This document shows positions 1 to 12,263 of a stretch of 64,000 nt of DNA, one piece after another (the first letter of the stretch is position 1; each line of letters opens with the position of its first letter). A model generated the notes under the pieces. The model searched no databases, was not told where the DNA came from, and saw only the letters and a program-made list of their open reading frames with translations. Source of the DNA: Bradysia coprophila (Eukaryota; Arthropoda; Insecta; Diptera; Sciaridae); contig NW_023503302.1 of assembly GCF_014529535.1 (NCBI RefSeq), forward strand, positions 2,908,706 to 2,972,705, written 5' to 3'. The position numbers and the translations under genes were made by a program.

Positions 1-2688
1 TATTCTAAATTTGCAGTCTCTGTAACAACGATGTGATTAAAATTGTCCGAATAATGAACCGTTCTCAGTAAGAGTTTTTTTTCTCCTTATTTCTTAATTA
101 CAATTTATCCATTGAAAAATACCTTTCTCTCTCGATAAAATGAAATGAAATAAATTTATAAGAAAATGCGCTTCACGACTTATACACACACACATCATTA
201 CGTACAATAAAATTGTGCTGTGTGTTCTTTTAATTTAAAGCGAAAATCGCCGAAGGGCTTCAAACAATTAATGAAGTTCATTTTTCGATCAATCTTTTAA
301 TCTTTTAAATTATATTTCATATTCAGTCCATACACACTTCCACACATGTGTCCATTTTTAAACCATTTGCGAGAGAGTAAAAGTGGACATTCGGTACGGT
401 TTTCGATTTCCCATCGTATGTTACTGTATACTGGCGAGATGATCAAATGCGAATTGATTTATTGATCTTTACGAATTTTTATAATATAAATCGTAACAAA
501 ATTAATATATATAAAAAAAAGTTCGCAGGAAAGATGAAGTAGAAGAAGAAGAAAGAAAGAAAAAAACTGCAAATTGCCTGTGAATGTAACGAATGGTAAA
601 TTGTAATTAATTAGTGTAAATGAGAATTTTTTGCAATAACAAAATAACAAAATAAAATTATTCCGATTGTGATTTATTCGATATGATTCAGTAAAATGCA
701 ATTTATGCTTTCTTTATAACATACACACACTCAAGTGACTTGCAACTTCGCAAAGAAATCCAACTAATAGATAGCGCAACGGTTAAAATCCATTTCGATT
801 TGTATTTATTGTTATAATTCATTATCTAATTACACGAGAGATTAGTGTACATTAAAAATTGTTTCCATCTTGTGTGCAGCAAAAATTTTTCGCTTTGTTC
901 AATTTTCGTTTTATAACTCAATTTCCAAATGGATATTTGTTACATTTCTGCAATGTGGTTGGAAATCTGTAATTTGTTCAATTGAATTGAACGTGGAAGC
1001 CATTAACATAATGCATCCAACTCTTTTATCTATTTAAAAATTCAACTTAAGTCAATCAATCGAAGTTGATTTGACGAGACGTAATCCAATTAAAGTGAAA
1101 AAATCGGAAAATTATCATGAGAAGTATAAATGAAAGACATTTTTGTGATGAAGTTAAAAGAGACCGGTCAGATAATGCAGTAATTAACTTCTGTTTGAGA
1201 CTAAAAACCATAATGGCGTAGATACTTTCGAAATTCCTCATTCTTCCCTGAAGTACTATGCAGAAAATGACACTTTTTAAAAACAAAATCGGTTCCATTG
1301 AATTGATGCGACGGCGAGGCTAACAATACATCGTATGCGTAAAATTTCCGTTAAAGCTCAAGTTAGGATCAAGAGTTTTCGTAAGGCTCTGAACTGGTCA
1401 GATCAACCTGAAGCTCAACTGAAAATACCTGAACTTGTTTTGACTTGAACCTAATTCAATCAATTTTGACTTGAAGAAGTATTTTGGACAATTCAACTGA
1501 TTACCCATTATTTCCTTAAAACAGATTATCGATATTTTCAAAAAATCAATCGAATGTTTTATCCTCGGTTTTATCGATAAAATCGATGTATTTCAACTGA
1601 TACTTGGTAAATGTCGACTGATATTTCGATAAATATTGACTAACAATTCGGTTATCATTCGGATATTTATCAATTATCGATTAAACATTCGATTGATATA
1701 GTATCGAATATTTGTAAATTTTATCAGCGATTGATGATATTTGTCAGTGAACATGACTAGACTTGACCTTATTTTACCTGAAGCCTGATTATGGTATTCA
1801 GATCTGACCTGAGGATTTTCCAATTGAGGAATACAACCCATACGAATCAGAACTGCTTCTTATGGAAGTATTCTTGCCATTATATTCCTTGTAACGTTCT
1901 CAGTTATCTTGCTATTTTTCCCCTCCCAGACTTAATACTGTCAAGAGTTTCTGAGAAGAAAAACCAGAAATGTCTTTGTAGTTTTTATGTAATGACAACA
2001 ACAAAAAAACTACGCGCATGTTCCAATCGAATGTCTAATCAAATTCATGCAGATGTGGCACTTGTTAATAAGTATTTAATTGTTTGAATACTCACTTTAC
2101 AAGTAGATTTCAACAAAAAAGAAAAATGAGAAAGAAATATTGTTAACACCGTTCATCGCAAGCACATCCGTCGATCAAGCATAATTTATATACGCATAAG
2201 TGTAGCCTCCGATTTCCTGAAGTGTTTAGAAGATAGAGAAAAAAAAAAATGAAACCAAAAATATATGGGTGAAATGCATGAGTAGGCAGAATTTCCCGAT
2301 GATAATTGATGATTGTTTGTCTACAATTTATTTATTTTCCGCATTTTTTTTCAGTTGAGAAATGGAACTGCATTTCGTCTTATTGATCGTTTAATTAAGC
2401 GCTTTATTACGCCAATTTCGTATAGCACTTCCGAATCAGGGCGTCATTAATAACCTAGCTATCTTTACTAACAGTATCGCTTTCATATAATTTAGGAATG
2501 CAAAAGAAAAAATCTAAACGGAAATATTCCAAATGAGATTCTAATTTATTTTGGATAGAGAACTGGTTTGCTGTTATGTCATTCAAAAGATTTAGAATAA
2601 ACATTTCGTCCAAAAATAGATCTAACTCGTTGGTCGATTAAATATCGGATTATTATTGACCATTGCTCTTTTCCGTTGTTTTTTTTAG
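1..2688. other. Non-coding left flank, probably PDSS1 intron or upstream DNA
   Basis: No exon could be supported here. The first recognisable PDSS1 exon begins at 2689 with an acceptor (TTTTTTAG), and no upstream exon matching the family's N-terminal helices was seen, so this is probably the preceding intron. It holds short CA tracts near 183-195, an AG-rich stretch at 536-567, and at about 1500-1760 a patch dense in TCGAT/ATCGA words that resembles the modular repeats around the MULE fragment. Confidence 0.5.
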
Positions 2689-5600
2689 TTAATCGAAAGT
2701 GGGACAAATCAACCAGAATTAGACACAATTGCAAAATATTATTTTGATGGCCAAGGAAAGGCGTTACGGCCGATGGTTGCCATGTTAATGGCTAGAGCAA
2801 TTAATTATCACATACACAAAGACAACAGGTAATTAAATGTGTTAAAAATCTCTTTTACGAAATTGCAAGACGATTAAAATTGACAAAAATATGAAACCCA
2901 TCATGCCATTGAACACAATGCTTTTTCAATTTAATTTAATTTGTTTTTCTTTGGTTTCTTATAACCAATAAATTTACAGAGAACCAATGAAAAGTCAAAT
3001 GCATGTAGCTATGATATCAGAGATGATCCATTCAGCTAGTTTAATACACGACGATGTAATTGATCAGTCAAATTTCCGAAGGGGAAAACCCAGCGTAAAT
3101 GTTTTATGGAATCACAGGAAGGTGAGTAATTGTAGCCTCGAGAGTTAAACAGTTGCCAATTAACGTTTAAAGTTTGCGTCAATTTAATACAAGACAATCC
3201 GGTATTGGAACGACTTTAGAAAAAAAGGTCATGATTGTGAAGTCACGAGTGTTTCACCTGTTGCGCAAAATAAAAACCCATTGATGAACAGTTCATCCAG
3301 CGAACTGTTCAATTAACAACATATTCAAAATCACGAGGTTATGACAAGATTATTAAAACAATAACGGGGGATGAAATTTTCTTTCGGCTAAGTTCATTTT
3401 TTTTTTTTGAAAATCAAGTTCCATTCGACAATGGAAAAGTTGTTAACCTCGGTTGCGATACAATGTTAGTCTTAAGATCAAACTAAAGATTTTTTTTTTC
3501 GAATTTTAATTATATGATTCATTTACCACAATTTCAACGAGTTGCATTCAATTCATTTATTAGAGCAAGTTCAGTTAGTAGCAATAACAACAACAAATGT
3601 TGTAGAAAATACAATATCCATTCATGTTGCGTTACTGCTGCTGTTGCTGTTTTTTTTTTTCGTTCATAAAATGTATCTCACACATGCCGTTTTTTTTGCT
3701 ATTAAATACGATAAACGTTTTCGGTATAATTACAGCAACAAGGTAAATGGTCTGGTCGTATACAATAAACAAAACGGTTTTGCCGATAATTTTCCAATAA
3801 AAATTTTCACAATGTTCAAAATCGATGCCAATGGTGGTAGATCGTATAATAATTACCGAATGGGATCTAATTTTTCATGATTAAACGACAATTTTTATGT
3901 ATAGAGAACCAGTGATATGGCATGAGCCATATGAAAGAGTGCCAAGACTACCGAGTAGATAAAAGACGCTTTTGTGGAGCGAAAAGTTTTCAATTTTCCA
4001 TTTGTGAATATTACGCGTTTGCTAATTTTAACGCTGTTGAAAGTGGATTCTGACATTGTCATTTGGCTTTTTCACATTCGTTTTTATTGTTTTCCTTCCC
4101 ACCTGTTGTTATTCGCACGTTTTTCGTCCAGAACGTTGGAAACTGTACAGAAGGCTAAGGTTCAAATCATAAACTAAAACGTTCGTTCCTCAGGGTCAGG
4201 ACGTGGCATACTCCAACCGATCCATTAACAATCGATACGCCGCTTAATCAGATTACTGTTCAAAAGCTTCATTCAATTTTTCATGTAAAATCTTTGACCT
4301 GTCGCACAACAGGTCTCCACAACTTCTCCTAATCTTTGACTTCATTACCACTTTATAAAAGACAACTGAATAGAGAGCTGCTTGTTTTATCCGCTGTTGT
4401 TAAACGACGATTTAAGGAGATTTTCAATGGAATTTCATACGTTTTGTCATTGCTTTGACATAAAAAATTTAGAACAAAAAGTTTACGTAACTCCTCGAAA
4501 GAGCTAACATTTATGCATAGAATTAGGCACTGGTCCCATGCCTTTGTTCAGCTAATATTATCACAGCCGACAGTCAGTCCTCCGTAGTACTAAATGGTTC
4601 ATTATTATCAGAGCCCAAACGAATTTTGACTAACTATACTAACGAATTATGACTAGGTAGGAAGGCAAAATTCGATATCTTCCAGACTTTGATTGATCTT
4701 GTAAAATTAGGAAATTCAAATACTTCTCTAGCAGAACATTCAATAATTTGCCACTTACCTTACTGCCAAATTTGTTGTAATTGTAATCAATGCATTGCAT
4801 TCTTCGCAAATAATTTACAATTAGCTGTCGATTCGAATGAGTTGAATTAGTCAACGCGCTAACACACATTGCCCAATTTTATTGTGCTTATAGTGAGCGA
4901 GCATATGTGTATCCATTTCAAAACAAACCTTTGAGACTGAAAATATGAGCCAAACGAAATTCATCGACCTACACTAATTTCACCTTACGAAAAATTTACA
5001 AAGAAAATTGTCACATTACATTCAATTCAAGGTTTTTATTTTTTTGGGTGATCTATGGCATTAAATTTTTGTATAATTTTCAACAAAAACGTAACCATAA
5101 CAAGCACTGATGAGTATAACACCATCATTGCATAATTTACACCTAATGTATTACAACAATAACAACAGAAAAATTGTTGCAATCAACATCTTTGGGCATT
5201 AATGTTTAGTTTTGTTGACGAGGTGTTAATGAGCGAGTTTTCTTTATTACAGTTTATGACAACACTCGATGATATTATTAGACCGTTCGTTAAACTTAAT
5301 TTTTTGATAATTGTTTCGGTTGAACAATTTGTTGTGAGAACATTTATGTCGATTGTTTAATTTGACTCTGCGGGATTAATTGGGTGACCAAACGGAGTTA
5401 ATTCTCCGAAATTCGTTTTCACATAGACATGAAATCTGCCCAAATTCCCAGTTAAACGGACTCATTGAACCTTCGAAATTCTTGCGAATCTACACGATCA
5501 ACAAAACGACATGGTCAACAATTCAATTTTTTTTTCTTCTTTTGTGTTGTTATTACACTTTGTAATTGATCGTATAACCGCGCGTAAGTTTAGCGAGCAC

Positions 5601-8600
5601 TATATACATTACTGCTACACCGCAATGGTGCATATAAACCACACTTTCCCACTTTCTCTATTCATTCGATTGAATTCTTTTCAAGTTTATCTAGTGAGCT
5701 GTCATCCGAATGGCCTTGCTTGCGTGTTGAAGAATATTTTTTTCAAATTTTACTTTTAATCTTTTATAAATGGCAAAGAGTGTCACGATATAACCATTTT
5801 ACTCAACACCGTGTCCGTCTAGGAGGAAAAATAGCTCGTTACTTCACCTGCAAATTTTGCTTTGTCGTTTTGTTCAGTTAAGTTTGGACGGTATATCCAC
5901 TTAGGGGATTGTTTCTACGGCCTTCTGTCCGGGATTCAGCTTGTAGATAACCAAAATTTCCCACTTATATGAGCAAATCTTCTACTTCAAAAATTTATTT
6001 CATAATCTTAGCAAACATTTTGCTATATAAAGGCAACGTCTATCATCGCCTAGTACAAGCCTAGTATCATCGCCCACTACAAGGTTTAAGCTAAAGTAAA
6101 TCTTGCTACCAATTTAAAAAGCAAGAAAATTGGTAAAATCAAACCGCGTTCTTTTTTTTGCAAATTTAAAATGTTTAGAAAATCTCATGTTTTCACATTT
6201 CACAACGCACATGCCACAGATTATGCTGCACAGCAATTCTCTTAGTTTAACCATTCAGCAACGAGTTCAGCAACGACAAATCATTCGTTACCCTGCAATT
6301 TATCTTTTGATCACAACTCGACCAAGTCTACCAATTCTAAAAAGCAATTTAATTAATCCAATCCGGTGGTGCGTCGTTTAAAATTTTCGTTATCTTTCGA
6401 TCGTTTTATTCGTAGAAAGTTTTTTTTTTTTCATTCGATCTGCAACGATTTGATGGTGAATTTCATTAATAAAACAGCAATGTCAATAGCCTCATCCAAC
6501 AGACAAGTGTTCTTATGACACTGTTGATAGGCCATTTTAAATTCAGAAAACATAAATTACATGAAGGCTAACACGAATCATGATTACTTTTTTCGTTACC
6601 AACATCCGGAATGCGATCAAAACAAAAGATTTATTTAATCGATGTAATATACGACCGAAGACCGCTTTTATGCTGTTCGAGATGATTAAAGTTTTCGGAC
6701 AATTTCACTTGCAGCAGGAGACTTTTTTTAGCCCCGTACGAAGTACGAAGGGGCTTATAGGATTACGATGCCGTGTGTAATTGATGGAATTCGAAGCAGA
6801 CGGTAAAGGCAAAGTGTTTGCCTATGTTCATAGATGACGAATCCGCAATAAAAATTTTGTCTGTCCGTCTGTCCGTCTGTCCGTCACGTCGATATCTTGA
6901 GTAAATCAAATCCGATTTAAAAAAAAATTATTTTTTTACCCTGAAAGGTAGTGGAAATAGTGAGGCTAAGTTCGAAGATGGGCGATTTTGGGTCGACCAC
7001 TCCTGAGCTGGGGCCCCATAAGTGCTTTAACGTTTTCCAAAGATTTCTACGGCCATTTAAAGGCTACACTTGTAAGAGATAGATCAAATGAAAGGTATTT
7101 ACAATACCTATCGACAAAAAAAAAGTTTATGGAAATTGAATGACCGACTCGTGAGTAAGACCCCTTGGTGTGAACTAGGTACAGGGCGGCAAGCCGTTTT
7201 TGATTGTAGGTTGGCCAAATTTAAACAGATTTTAATGAATTTTGTTTTATTAGATAGGTATTGACCGTACCAATCAGGAAAAAAAGTTTATGAAATTAGG
7301 TTCACCTGAGCGTGAGCTAGGTCTCTTGGAGTGAGATCTTGTCCGGCTACTCGGCCGTACAGTGAACATGGAGTATTTTGTCAATATCTCGAATAAATTT
7401 TGACCGAATTTCATGAACTTTTTTTTGTTTGAAAGGTACTAACGAATGTAAAGCAGACGTACTACTTTCTACCTCCTAACAAAATGGCCGTCGGCCGCCA
7501 TCTTGGATTTTAGGAAAAATGATGTAACTTTGCTAAATTGGTACATAGTAAGTTCCTGCAAAGTGGAAAGTGATTGGTTATGTGTGTGGGGTGTTTTAAA
7601 CATCCCATATATGTATAAATATATACAGCTATATTGAGCTATATACTAGCATATTCATCAGTAAATTGTTTATTAATAGTTAAATATAGGTTAATATAGC
7701 TGTATGCAGCTGTTTGAATAGGAATTTATTGCATTTGACTAAGCACGGTGCTGTCGGTACTGCCTCCGGCAATTTCTTTCTAATCGATAAAATTTTAGGT
7801 CAGTTTGAAAGAAAGATCGTACGGGGCTTCGTAATTGCGCTATGCGCGCTATGCAATAGGTTTACGGTCAGAGTAAGGCTCCGGCGAACTAGGGTCACGT
7901 ACGTAATAGATGTACGGGTTCGTACGGGGCTCAGTCGCAGCAAACGCTCCGACTGTTCTGATGGCTCGTTTTCTCTTGTTTTCGGTATATAATACACAGA
8001 CGATGAGTGTGTAACTATGTCGTTAATTTGATTAAAGTCGAATTAATTTTGCAACTTTATTTATCATTTCTGTGTGGTTACGGTAAAAAGACGACTGAGT
8101 AAATAAATTTTTGTTTCTTTCTTTTACAGGTCACAATGACCGGGGACTACATTTTATCAATAGCTTCAATAATGATTTCTCGTTTAAAAAACGATGATGT
8201 TACTTTAATTTTAAGTCAGGTAAGTTTGAAACGAAATTACCGAAGAAAAAACCAATCTCTTTCTCTCTCCCTCTCGCCTTTTCATTTCAATTTGTGTATG
8301 ATTTTGTTCAAATAAAAGCAATATTTGAATTGTCACGTCAAGGTTAATATCATTAACCATTCTTTCGCCACCATACACCATCACATACAACCTTTCCATT
8401 CATCTCATTAAACCCATCCTCCTTTATTTGCTTTTAAACACAAAATTGTCGTTTCCGCGTGTTAAAGATATTTCAAAATTTATTTTTTTTTTTTCGTAAA
8501 AATACAGGAAAAATTCAAAGACAAACTGAATAATGACCTTAAGTAAGTGGTCTAAAAGATTTGTACGTTAATAAGTAAATGACAATGTTTGTCAATTGAA

Positions 8601-11600
8601 TTAAAGTATTAACGCGCTGGTGATGTAGGACGGCTTAATGTTATTACAACAAATAATAAAATTAAAAAACCCAAAATTTACGAGTTGAAATAACCGAAAG
8701 GAACTTTTTTTCTGCAATTATGTAACAATATTGGCGGTATATGATTCAAGTGATAAAGATAATGAATGTTGTAATTTCACCGATGCTACACCTCTCACCA
8801 GTTTAGAGGTATTTTTCGTTCGATACCCAACCAAACGGTAATCAATACCATCATTTTTGGACAATTGAATTTAACAGTACATTGAGACATTATTCGGCTG
8901 ATTCAGCTAATGCGACTCCAATTTCAAATAATTGAGCTTTCAATTAAAAGTCTATTTATAATCCTCACATCTAGTCTTCAATAACTGGATTAATTTTCAT
9001 GCAAAACTGTTGCGCCTAGAACTTATAGTGCCACCTTTCCCAGGGTCATTGATTTGAGCGATGAGAGAGCGAACAGACATGTATTTGAATGAATCGATAT
9101 TAGTTTTAATATAATTTTAGAATTTATAAAATCTCTTCTCAAACATAAAGAACCATAGCTAAATATTTGCGCAATTTTTTAGTCGCTCGTCGTTCTGTTG
9201 ATTCAATTTTTTATGGAAATTGGACGAGTTACTAAGAATGTTTGCTTGTGCCGTTATTCTTCTCTTTTTTTCATTTTCAACATTGGATTATGACTATGAG
9301 GCCATTTTAATGGTATGTGATTTCTTCGTACACTCGAATTACAAGACCAAGACACATTTTTGATGAAAACATTCAGAATGAATAACGGTTACATTCCAGG
9401 AGTCTCATATGTCTGAGAGACTCTCGAAGATTCGTAATTTTTTAGGATTTTGCTTAATGTTTTTTTGGTTTTTCGTTCACCATACATTTTCGATAACTGT
9501 TAAAACCTCTAGTCGTTGCAAATATCTGTGACATGGTTGACGTGGAAGCGATTGCCACCGCTACAGTATTTGTAATAAAGCGACATTCGTTTGAGTGGTA
9601 TCTCGAAGTCTTTGAGTTTGAAATATCTTTGACAATAATGTGATTCGCAGTTCCGTTCGATTTTGTCTATTGCAATTGCTCACAACATTGCTGATGATGA
9701 GAATTGTTGAAATTTTAATGTTTTCTACTTCCCAACAGATATTAACAGATTTAGTACAAGGAGAATTTATGCAGTTAGGAGCTAAAGAAACCGAAAACGA
9801 AAGATTTGCCCATTACCTCACAAAGACGTTCAGAAAAACAGCATCGCTAATCGCCAACAGTTTGAAATCGGTAAATATTTTGGTCAGCGAGAGAACCAAT
9901 CAGCGAATCGCTGACGATGTTTAATTAGAATGTTTTTCTCTTTCGCTCGCTTTTCCACACATTTTCTTTGAAAATAAACCAAAACAAAAAATATTACGAA
10001 AACTCTAGGTTGCAATATTGGGTGGTGCTGATGAGTCGATGGCCAATTTAGCTTTTCAATATGGACGCAATGTTGGATTAGCCTTTCAACTAGTCGATGA
10101 TTTATTAGATTTTGTATCATCTGCCGAAGCGATGGGCAAACCAACTGCAGCTGATTTAAAATTGGGATTGGCAACAGCGCCTGTACTTTTCGCATGTGAA
10201 AAGGTAAACTAAGATTTTAAATTCTCTTCTTTTTTTTGTTTGATGCTGTTCGTGGTGTGTTGTATTGGATTTTATTTTAGATGTGAGATATTACGTAAGA
10301 TGATCTTTGTTTGATTTTTTGATCAAATATTTGCGCTCAAGAGTTCAATATCAAAAGTGATAATAAATTTGAGGTGTGCGTGTGTGTGATGTTTTTTTTC
10401 TCGTTAAATAGTCAAATAGTCAAAGTATGTTTGATTTGACAGAAAAAAAGTAGATTTCTCGACGGTTTAGACGGCATGTGCGTTCTGCTGCGGCTTTATT
10501 CTGTTTCCTTTTTTAATCTAGCAGGGCAATGTAATGCCAAAAGAACTTCAAGTAAAGTTCCCCCTCTAACTGGCCATCCATAACATCCACAGTATCTTCA
10601 ATACATATGGATACATGCGGACGAGGGGGGATGAGATTCGAAATGCTGAAAATTATATTGACATCCTACATCGATGACCCCTTCAAATAATGTTTGTTTT
10701 GATAACTTTATTACAAGGAAACATACCATAAGCATACGCTAACCTACGTAACTAAGTCAACCTTCTGAACCGAAACGATGACAAATCATGTTCAATGATT
10801 TCCGTCTTATTCTTTTACTGCAACTCTATTCAAATTCCACCAATTTAATGAAATCATTTTCCGAATCTCTAAAAGATAATTACAGTGAGGCAATACACAT
10901 ACAATGATGTTTAGAATGTGAAAGTGGAACTAGTTATGCGAGTACGAGTATGTGCTTGGCTATCGATAGGCGTGGGAAATTAAAATTCGGATGTTTCTAC
11001 ATGTTACCATTGGAGATATTGTGCAAAAACGTTCATAACTTTTGATTCCGCGACGTGAAACATACAGGAAAGAAGACGCTCCTCTATAGTCCCGTTTGTT
11101 GTTTTTGTTTTTTTTTTCTTCATTGCTTAAACGTAATTAATGTCGTAATTGAGACGAACTCTCGTTTAACATTCGGTAGCAATGCAAAAACATCCAGATA
11201 ATGTTGTTGTGTCTTGCGTTAAAAGTGAGCACCGAGTTAATGGCAAGTCCCATTGATTGGTGATTGATTTATTTATATCGAAGGACTATTTTTGGGAAAA
11301 CGTTTTCCATATTTTTCCTAAATTTTCACAATTTTCCTCAAATTTTTCACTATTTTTCCGAAAAATTTTGGAAAATTGTGTTGAAAAAAAAACAGGAAAC
11401 CTTTTCCCCGAAAATAGTTCCTGTTTTATCAATGGTACAAATGGTGAAACAAACAGTTAGAGAAGAGATAAGAGTCCGAGGAAATGATTCTAAAAATTCT
11501 ATTCATATCGCCACCTACAACTATGGATGTAGTCCTAAAAAGTGTACGATTCGACCATTTAATTTCGAGAAACTCAAATACTTTTCCAATCGCAAATTTC

Positions 11601-11866
11601 ACGAATGGATCCCGAACTAATTTCTCCAAATTCTTTCATTCCAGTTCCCCGAACTAAATCCAATGATAATGCGACGCTTCGAAGAACCAGGCGACGTTGA
11701 ACGAGCCTTCGAACTTGTACATAAATCCCAAGGCCTAGAACAGACGCGCTTCCTAGCGCGAAAGCATTGCATCGAAGCCATTCGACTGGCCCAAGAATTG
11801 TCCGAATCGCCGTACCAAAAGGGTTTGATTGTGGTCAACGATTTCGTTCTCAATCGAATGAAGTAA
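2689..11866 (+). CDS. PDSS1: Decaprenyl-diphosphate synthase subunit 1, 3' six exons (5' partial)
   Basis: Catalytic subunit of trans-polyprenyl diphosphate synthase, which extends farnesyl/geranylgeranyl diphosphate with IPP to make the coenzyme Q side chain in mitochondria (qless in Drosophila). Exons are 2689-2828, 2980-3121, 8130-8219, 9739-9870, 10009-10203 and 11645-11866, all with GT-AG borders and joining in frame to 306 residues plus a TAA stop. Counted from the first visible residue, GKALRP is at 23-28, the first Asp-rich motif DDVID at 71-75 and the second, DDLLD, at 198-202. All three are family signatures for Mg2+-diphosphate binding, so the enzyme looks active. The mitochondrial targeting sequence and first helices are missing from this window. 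The 5.0-kb second intron contains a dispersed repeat (6730-7970). Identification is firm; only the 5' end is open. Confidence 0.95.
3122..6729. other. PDSS1 intron 2, unique-looking part
   Basis: AT-rich intron sequence without a supportable coding region. It contains poly-T runs and a short inverted repeat at about 3283-3312 (GAACAGTTC/GAACTGTTC). Short open frames here have no recognisable motif and no splice support. Confidence 0.6.
6730..7970 (+). repeat. Dispersed repeat R, copy 1 (longest, about 1.24 kb)
   Basis: Starts after a T-run with AGCCCC, then GTACGAAGTAC, then GGGGCT, which together can fold as a hairpin. Next come direct GTCCGTCT repeats (about 6858-6882), then a long stretch shared with copies at 15474, 30765 and 33200, and the end GACTGTTCTGATGGCTCGTT. 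No conserved protein-coding frame or terminal inverted repeat was seen, so this looks like a non-autonomous element of unknown class. It lies in PDSS1 intron 2. The other three copies are shorter or rearranged. Confidence 0.8.
8220..9738. other. PDSS1 intron 3
   Basis: A 1.5-kb intron between the exons ending at 8219 and starting at 9739 (GTAAGT donor, CCCAACAG acceptor). No gene or clear repeat family member was recognised inside. Confidence 0.6.
10204..11644. other. PDSS1 intron 5
   Basis: A 1.4-kb intron with donor GTAAAC and acceptor TTCCAG. At 11290-11420 it contains a TTTTCC/GGAAAA-rich patch (repeated TTTTCC units followed by complementary GGAAA units) that could form weak hairpins. 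No coding evidence. Confidence 0.5.
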
Positions 11867-11962
11867 AAAGAAGAAGAAGAAAGAATTAAGAAGAGAATGA
11901 AAACTAAATGGCTAAGCTATTACGTGTGTACCATAAACAGAAGGAGAAAATGCAACAACAAA

Positions 11963-11996
11963 AATAAACTCGTCGCCCATTGGAAGAGGCAATAAA
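11963..11996 (+). promoter_or_regulatory. PDSS1 polyadenylation signals
   Basis: Two canonical AATAAA hexamers, at 11963-11968 and 11991-11996, lie 97 and 125 bp after the PDSS1 stop codon. They are the nearest credible 3'-end signals on this strand. Which one is used cannot be told from sequence. Confidence 0.5.
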
Positions 11997-12180
11997 ATCC
12001 GTAGTTAAATTATTTCGATAAAAAAAATAAAAAATCAAAAAAAAATCAATGAAAATGATGAGCTGAGATGATGGGGGGGATTGTAGTTACAGTACTAATT
12101 ATACTGCTAGTTAGAGTTATGTTATAGAATTCTTTTCTTTTGTTATAAATTTTTTTTTGTTTTCAATTTATATAAGGTAA

Positions 12181-12263
12181 AAGCAAAATAAAATGATCGA
12201 CTCTGGTTTTTGACAATTGAAATTCAATTGCCAAAAACCAGACTCGATCATTTTATTTTGCTT
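12181..12263. repeat. Near-perfect 41-bp palindrome (foldback)
   Basis: Left arm 12181-12221 and right arm 12223-12263 are reverse complements with only two or so mismatches and almost no loop. The arms begin AAGCAAAATAAAATGATCGA. It lies about 300 bp past the PDSS1 stop. It could be a tiny foldback transposon or, if transcribed, a strong RNA hairpin. Confidence 0.8.

Noticed and set aside
6850-6960. Apparent SVCPSVCPSV protein repeat in R
   Set aside because: It results from the simple GTCCGTCT repeat; the frame closes at once in other copies.
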